This document shows, one piece after another, positions 59,481-64,000 of a stretch of 64,000 nucleotides of DNA. The notes under the pieces were generated by a model. The model was not told where the DNA came from. It ran no database searches and worked only from the letters and a program-made list of their open reading frames with translations. The position numbers were made by a program, and so were the translations under genes. How positions within the stretch are numbered: position 1 is the first letter of the stretch; every line of letters begins with the position of its first letter. The stretch spans positions 4,312,310 to 4,376,309 of the forward strand of contig NC_135152.1 in NCBI RefSeq assembly GCF_050948215.1, read 5' to 3'. This stretch comes from Halictus rubicundus (taxonomy: Eukaryota; Arthropoda; Insecta; Hymenoptera; Halictidae).

Positions 59481-60057
59481 TCCTCATGATTAGACTGCGG
59501 ATTTTTATGCAAAATAAAAATTGTCCGTCTGAATCGCAAGATACAGAGGCTACAGACACATTTATTTTATTTTATTTAATTAAAATCCGCAGTCTACTCG
59601 CGATTCTTATGATCTTGACTCTTAGGATTTGTCGAACGACTGAGCCTAAGAATATCGTAGAAAAATCGCTTAGGGTAGCCGGGACGAATGAATCTTGAGG
59701 AACAACTTTACAAATAATTTATTTTACACAACTTACACTAAATAAGGCACAAGGACAGATCGAAGGTAACGACAGTATCGATACAAACATACTTTCAGCC
59801 GGTTACTTCGGGTCGGTTTCGAACCTGCTCTCTCTAAAACGGAACGAAACAAAACGAAATGGTACACGAACGTCACAACGAGGCATTGATTCTACGTGAA
59901 CAAACCGCTCGCACGATATAGCGGCCGCGGATCGACGCGGCGATTTATCGATCGTTTCGCGAAAAAAGGGGGCAGAGGAGGACGGTGAAGAAAAGAAGTC
60001 GCGTGATATCGTCCCTCGGCATTGCGCACCCACCGCGGGATTGTCGAAAGAAAAAGT

Positions 60058-60112
60058 GTGAGAGGGAGAGGAGGAAGGAGAGAGAGAGAGGGAGAGAGAG
60101 AGAGAGAGAGAT
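60058..60112. repeat. (GA)n-rich tract
   Basis: Purine tract of GAGAG with AAGG interruptions. Confidence 0.9.
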
Positions 60113-62054
60113 AAGGAAGTTAATAAGAGAAAATAAATGTAGGATATACAGGCGACGAGGAGGATTCCGGATTCTTCAGCGTCGCATATCGACTGCTGCG
60201 GACCGTCGGTGTAGACAAAATAAAAAATGAAAATAAAGAGAAGAAACAAGGAGAAAACACACTAACAATGCCATGATTCCTAAGTAGGTGCCCGTCTTTG
60301 CTCAGTAATCTGTTGCGTCGGGACCTGAAAAACCAGAGAAACAAATGTTAATACATTTCGTCACGACTGTGTGTACAGGCATGTCAAAAAATGGTATCAC
60401 TTCGACACGATTCGACCTCTCCTACTGAGCTTTCATCTTGTCGACAGTACAAAGTATACTCGATTGCAAAATCGATTTTGAATTTTTATTGAGAACTCGG
60501 ACGAGCATTTTCATCTAGACGAAATTCGGGACTAAAAAGGGTGGTTGCAGTTGGATTGATTTGTTAAGGTCCATTTCCGGTGGCGAACCCATTGGTGAAT
60601 CGAAGCCGATCAAGGCAATGAATGACATTAATGTGCAATTTACTCGAAGCGTGGATTAACATCGGCGGCAGATCAACGACTGATCAAATTAGATGTCCGC
60701 GATCGTGATCTCGCCAGGATCGATCTCGCGTGCGCGCGTTTAACGCGAAATCGCATCAACCGACGCATCCGAACGACACCGTGTACGTTGTTATTATAGC
60801 TGTATCGCAAGATGCATCGTAGCAGATAGCAAATGCACAACCAACCATGCACGCGGCGATCAACGTGGCCATTTTTGTTAGTCGCGAGATGGGGATGATG
60901 ATTCGTCGTGCTGAATCCTAGGAGAGTAATGGTTTTCGAGATGTTGTCGACAGACTGCGAATCTCTGTACAGAATTCAATTTTCTTTACATTGATTGCAA
61001 GAAACAGGAGCTAAATAACAATTGAGTTGTGCATAACTAAACAGTATTTTCAAATTCTTCTCGCATTGTTACTGTTGTACCTACACAATGTACTCATTTA
61101 TTGCATAAAATTCGCAGGCTATCGAATAAATAGGCTAGAATAAAACAATGAACGTGTCGATTATGGCGTTTGCATGAAAAATGTCAATGACTTCTGTGAT
61201 TTCTTCTGCATATTTATGTAGTTTCTGGAGAGAAAGCAGTTCTTGTGATACAGGATGTTCGATAGAGAACGAAATGCTGGGTTGAGTTGAAGGTGGTTTT
61301 ACAGGAGAGCTAATAAAAAAAAATCAATATTGCTGCGACGAAATCTTCAAAGACGATCGGTAAACGAATCGTCGTGCCCCCGCGAGGTCTCCACTACAAG
61401 AAAACCAGACGCACCAGACCATTCTCAAACTGGATTCTCAAGCGTGGCTACTCCAACGTTCACAAAACATTCCCGGCGATAAAAAAAAAGAAGGAAGACA
61501 GGAAGAGTGTGGACCAACCAAAAAAAAAAAACAGAAAAAAGATCTCGTAGATACAAAACACTGAACTGCAAGTGTTAATCGGTGAAGGAAACACAAACCG
61601 GGTCGCGTTCATCGCGACCGCGGCGTTAGTAACAAGTTTCAGCAACAAAAAAAGTAATAAATAAATAAAAGAGAATAACTTTCTGAAAAACAAAAAGAGG
61701 TGGAAAAATACTCGGGGTGATTGCTGACAGGATCGATACACTCGCGACGTTTACAGTGTGCATGTGATTGGGACACGTTGCTATCATCGTAACCAACGCA
61801 AAATATTGACGATAGGCGCCGAATGATACTGTGAGAAAAGAAAGGAGAAATGGAGCCGTTTCGTGCGAGACACTCTGTTGTGTGTGATTAATGGCTTCTA
61901 TCTTTCATTTTGTTGTTCTCGGCGAGTATGACGTGACCAGGAATTTGTGGAACAGATTTTAATAGATACTGTCTTATATATATTTGTGTTTTCTATGTTT
62001 AGAACCATATATATGTTTTATATATTTGTTGTCACTGTTAAGATTTTTGTGACC

Positions 62055-62345
62055 ATTATCGTCCTTGCATGTCCTTATCCATTATCGTCCTTATGATCAT
62101 TATGATCCTTATGACCCTTATGATCACTATGATCCATATGACCCTTACGACCCTTATGACCCTTATAATCCTTGTAACCCTTATGATCCTTATGATTATT
62201 ATGATCCTTATGACACTTATGACCCTCACGGCCCTTGTGATCCCTATGACTCTTATAATCCTTATGACCCTTATGACCCTGATAATTTTTATGACCTACA
62301 ATTCTTCTGATCTATATGATCCATATGACCCTTCTATGATTCTTA
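62055..62345. repeat. 9-bp minisatellite, TATGACCCT unit
   Basis: Roughly thirty units of TATGACCCT/TATGATCCT with substitutions. Because 9 is a multiple of three it reads through as YDPYDPYDP in one frame (62065-62310), but it has no start context or splice support, so it is treated as a satellite. It is related to tracts inside and just after HGSNAT. Confidence 0.9.
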
Positions 62346-62961
62346 GGATCCCCGTAAAATTCTCACGATTTTCACGATTCGCATGACCTTTATGATCCTT
62401 GTGATCCCCTTACAGTCTTTATGACCATTTTGACCGTCGTGATTCTTTCATAATTCTCACAATCTTCATGTTCTCCCTAATCGTTCCACTCATCGACACT
62501 CCAATTACTAATCTCCGTCGCACAACAGAGTGTCTCCCACAAAATGGCCCCCTCTAACGAGCCAAAAGGGTACAAAATCGAACCAGACCTAGAAATGCGT
62601 ACAGGAGACAGAAGAGAGATAGAGATAGAGAAACAAACAAACAAACAATAAAAAAACATAGGAATAAAGAAAGAGCAATGACCAAATAGTAAATAAAAAC
62701 CAAAAAGAATGTATCAAAAGTAAATACGCAAGACTCGTGAAAAAAAAACGAACCAACAGAAAAGAAAAAGAAAGGAAAAACTAGATAAACAAAGAAAAGT
62801 AAAGAGCGATACAGATGAGCATTACATGGAAACGATATGTACCGATAGAAAAAAAAACCACGTAGCCTGTAGCCCCCCCGGGCCTAGTCAGCCCAGTGTT
62901 GCGAATGCTAGAGAAATGTTGCGCGAGGCTCGTTCCGTGGACCTCAATCTGCCCCGGGCCA

Positions 62962-64000
62962 TCAGCAACGCTCGGTTCTCAGGTTCACGTAGGACGTGGG
63001 ATTCGAGGATATGTTGGGGGAATCGTTGTTGATCTTCCTTTGCTGCAAGGTGCGAGGAACGCTCTTCGTGCTCTTGATCCTTGGACAGAGTACATTCACT
63101 TTGTAGGCCCACGGTGGTCTTCTGCTTTCCAGGACCTTGAAGGCCAGGGACGGTACGACATCATGATCACCGGATACAGGGGACTTGCTGGTCTTCCAGG
63201 CCTGGTAGTAGGGGTCCTCCTTGCAAGCGACTCGATCCTGCCGAGTTAGAGGATGCCCAGCAGGCCGTTCTTCTTGTTGATCATTGGGTGCATGAGTTCT
63301 GAGGATGTTCGTGACATGTTCAGGGTCCTGCAGCCTCCAGGACTGCTCGCAGCTGGGCGAGTATTCCGGCGAAGTTAAACCACTCGAGTAATTGGAGCAA
63401 TAACTTTCGTCATAGTTAAACCCGTTGTTCTTCAGCGGCAGGCTCAGCTGCTGCTTCCTCGAAGAAGACTCCTCGGGCTTTATGGGGTCTTCCGGTAAAA
63501 CTGAATCGTCGTTCAGCAGCCTGAAGAGTCGCGAATGAGTCTGCGTCCTCTGGTATTTCCTCATGTTCCTCGTGGACGTGCACTCGGAGTCCGTGTCCAC
63601 CTCGGAGATCATCCTGCTCATGTCCGAAGTGACACCACTGTCCTCGTCGTCAGTCTCTTCGCGAGAGTTCTGCACGCTCAGCAGGTGCTTCGGCTCTCTT
63701 GTCGTCTTCTCTTCGTCCAGCTTCCTTGAAGAATCGACCACGGTGTCGATCATCTCGTTATTCCTCTCTGTACTCGAGTAATCGTTGTTGGAGTCCAAGC
63801 CGTTGCACTCGGAGACGATCACCTCCGGCTTCAAGACGTTCTTGTTGAAGTCCCGGGGTTCTGATCGGTCCTCGATCACCGTTTCCCTGCTGATCGTAGA
63901 GCTGTCCTCGTTCGACGTGACCGTGCTCGTGCTGAGCGAGCAGTCCTCCTCTTTTCTTGAACTCCTCCTCCTGATCGTGAACTCTGTCTCGATCGTCTCC
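62962..64000 (-). CDS. C-terminal part of an unrecognised, probably disordered protein
   Basis: On the minus strand the frame is open from the right edge to TGA at 62964-62962, giving 345 codons of a longer protein. The sequence is hydrophilic, rich in Ser, Glu, Asp, Asn and Arg, with serine/threonine-acidic stretches (EDSGVTSDMSRMISEVDTDS) of the kind phosphorylated by casein kinases. Near the C-terminus there is a more conserved-looking block: DPYYQAWKTSK, then RRPPWAYKVNVLCPRIKSTK. No enzyme domain, membrane segment or coiled coil is visible. I do not recognise the family; a cytoskeletal or signalling scaffold would fit the composition but is a guess. The block is long and uninterrupted with non-repetitive codon use, so it is very likely a real coding exon. 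Its terminal exon may be spliced differently, as an acceptor lies at 60325. Confidence 0.8.
   Translation of the reverse strand, partial: ETIETEFTIRRRSSRKEEDCSLSTSTVTSNEDSSTISRETVIEDRSEPRDFNKNVLKPEVIVSECNGLDSNNDYSSTERNNEMIDTVVDSSRKLDEEKTTREPKHLLSVQNSREETDDEDSGVTSDMSRMISEVDTDSECTSTRNMRKYQRTQTHSRLFRLLNDDSVLPEDPIKPEESSSRKQQLSLPLKNNGFNYDESYCSNYSSGLTSPEYSPSCEQSWRLQDPEHVTNILRTHAPNDQQEERPAGHPLTRQDRVACKEDPYYQAWKTSKSPVSGDHDVVPSLAFKVLESRRPPWAYKVNVLCPRIKSTKSVPRTLQQRKINNDSPNISSNPTSYVNLRTERC

Larger units (their letters stand above)
59229..62961. other. Convergent intergenic region; probable 3' UTRs
   Basis: HGSNAT 3' UTR to about 59.5 kb. On the minus strand a good acceptor (TTGTTTCTCTGGTTTTTCAG, ending 60325) opens a possible last exon from 60324 down to an AATAAA at 59723-59718, which may belong to the right-edge gene as a 3' UTR exon. 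Dispersed-motif copies are at 59490-59521 (+), 59580-59600 (-) and 61097-61125 (-). A GA repeat and a 9-bp minisatellite are listed separately. No other gene was seen. Confidence 0.5.

Noticed and set aside
1..64000. CRISPR array, bacterial operon or prophage
   Set aside because: Spliced genes, insect-type protein families and intron-rich layout show eukaryotic nuclear DNA; no regularly spaced direct repeats with unique spacers exist.

Overview
This is eukaryotic nuclear DNA from an insect, most likely a hymenopteran and quite possibly a bee. The genes are split by GT-AG introns (one GC-AG), coding density is very low, intergenic DNA is AT-rich yet full of CpG, and the encoded proteins are the insect forms of conserved animal families. 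The order assignment rests on base composition and protein style, not on a database match.

Layout, left to right. The window opens inside a very-long-chain fatty acid elongase (ELOVL) gene on the + strand; only its last coding exon (3771-3947) is present. Two compact minus-strand housekeeping genes follow: NDUFB7 (complex I, 7976-8597, 3 exons) and SNRPA1 (U2 snRNP A', 9535-10763, 4 exons). A gene-poor stretch of about 22 kb comes next. It holds several exon-like segments of uncertain status, a candidate short gene for a secreted peptide with its own TATA/initiator promoter (22816-23213), a MITE-like element (25991-26205) and a long hairpin repeat (27592-28040). A textbook TATA plus initiator at 33178-33211 and an ATG-free exon ending in a strong donor at 33425 look like the promoter and 5' UTR exon of the second ELOVL gene, whose three coding exons lie at 43849-47216 (328 aa, complete). 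From 49.7 to 52.5 kb there is a repeat nest dominated by an element with long inverted arms. HGSNAT, the lysosomal heparan-alpha-glucosaminide N-acetyltransferase, follows as an 11-exon gene that can be joined in phase throughout (54496-59228, 560 aa). The right edge holds the C-terminal 345 residues of an unrecognised, apparently disordered minus-strand protein (62962-64000); its 3' UTR may run back to about 59.7 kb, convergent with HGSNAT.

The genes are not an operon or pathway. The two elongases are probably tandem paralogs acting in the ER; NDUFB7 works in the mitochondrial inner membrane, SNRPA1 in the spliceosome and HGSNAT in the lysosomal membrane. The most unusual features are non-coding: a short motif dispersed in some 20 copies and both orientations, two long inverted-repeat loci, related 9-bp minisatellites in and beside HGSNAT, a coding-phase 36-bp repeat, and the candidate short secreted-peptide gene.
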